From positions 25,420,001-25,484,000 of the forward strand of contig NC_083600.1 of NCBI RefSeq assembly GCF_020882245.1: a stretch of DNA of 64,000 nucleotides, given 5' to 3'. The notes beneath the pieces were generated by a model that was given only the letters and a program-made list of their open reading frames with translations, had not been told where the DNA came from and did not search any database. The position numbers and the translations under genes were made by a program. Positions 63,301-64,000 of this stretch are shown here, in pieces. The stretch is from Rhopalosiphum padi. Lineage: Eukaryota > Arthropoda > Insecta > Hemiptera > Aphididae. Numbering within the stretch: the stretch's first letter is position 1; every line of letters begins with the position of its first letter.

Positions 63301-64000
63301 AGGTACATGTTTCCAATATACCAATAATTATATAATAATATGACCTTTTTTCCATTTTTAATAATATATTGAATGATTCACAGCTGGCCAATTCTGCTAT
63401 AGATCATATAGATTTACTTAGATCATCCATGGTCCATGACCTATCACAAATTCACAAATGATAACTTACTCTAGCTACCATAAGTGTTTCTTGATTCAAA
63501 CAAATTAAAAATAAATTGTGATTCACTATTAACTTTATTTAAATACTAAAGGTGTTGATGGTGTTATAAAAATTAATAATGTTGTATCTTCTCTTTATAA
63601 TGTTTAAGAAGTAAACTATATAACACAAAACTTATTAGAAAAAAAGTAATAAATAATTCATGAAACATTATATTTGTTTATGTTATATATTATGAACACA
63701 TTTTATTCTATATCAATTGATTTTATTTATATTTTTTACATAGATTTAACATTACATTTGATTCAATACACTTAGCTTATTCAATACATTTTTTGCCAAA
63801 ACTTATGAGCAATAAAATGTAAATATTTACTTATAAAAACGAATGGCAGTCTGTTTATAAATATAGGTACCTAATTTTTACACATAGGTAACTTGTATTT
63901 AAATGTAATGAATAAGAAAAGAATTATATTATTCAGTTTGGGATAATAGTAATACAATTTAAAGGTATGTCACAATATAATATACCAAACAAAAAGTTGT
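63301..64000. other. AT-rich DNA to the window end
   Basis: No gene or clear repeat seen. It may contain further unrecognisable parts of the hAT element on the minus strand. Confidence 0.4.

Overview
This 64-kb window is AT-rich nuclear DNA from an insect. Short GT-AG introns, dense microsatellites, many small DNA transposons and a tarsal-less/mille-pattes locus all support this. The repeat style (8-bp-duplication hAT-like MITEs, 'cagggtga' TA elements, and a dispersed repeat containing 'aaaacgattctgagcgg') resembles what I remember of aphid genomes. I infer a hemipteran, probably an aphid, but species was not checked.

Layout. Bases 1-10.8 kb carry no protein gene I can support: AT-rich DNA, several MITE-like elements, and GC-richer patches at about 2.1-3.9, 7.8-8.3, 8.6-9.1 and 10.2-11.3 kb. 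At 10.8-11.35 kb lies the most interesting locus: a TATA/Inr promoter, an AUG-free leader, and two tiny ORFs encoding MGLDPTGLY and MCGGGPKLDPTGLY. These are the hallmark peptides of the polycistronic micropeptide gene tarsal-less / polished rice / mille-pattes. A third ORF runs into a good splice donor. About 10.6 kb of gene-free DNA follows.

Four conventional genes were reconstructed exon by exon, with phase agreement at every junction: ZW10 (+, 10 coding exons, 709 aa), the mitochondrial processing peptidase beta subunit (+, 8 exons, 477 aa, one GC-AG intron), the DEAD-box rRNA-processing helicase DDX47/Rrp3 (-, 8 exons, 448 aa) and PHRF1 (+, 11 coding exons, 1748 aa, with RING, PHD, RS-rich region, Asp tract and C-terminal SRI-like domain). 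The genes share no pathway; they cover kinetochore/vesicle tethering, mitochondrial import, ribosome biogenesis and chromatin/transcription.

Between DDX47 and PHRF1, 38.1-48.6 kb is a cluster of diverged tandem duplications. Its minus strand repeatedly shows exon-like open segments flanked by splice signals that I cannot assign to a known family. This could be a fast-evolving lineage-specific gene family or its remains. The right end (59-64 kb) holds transposon debris: a decayed jockey-like non-LTR element interrupted by a TTAA-flanked palindromic element, a complete hAT-like MITE, and the C-terminal remnant of a hAT transposase.
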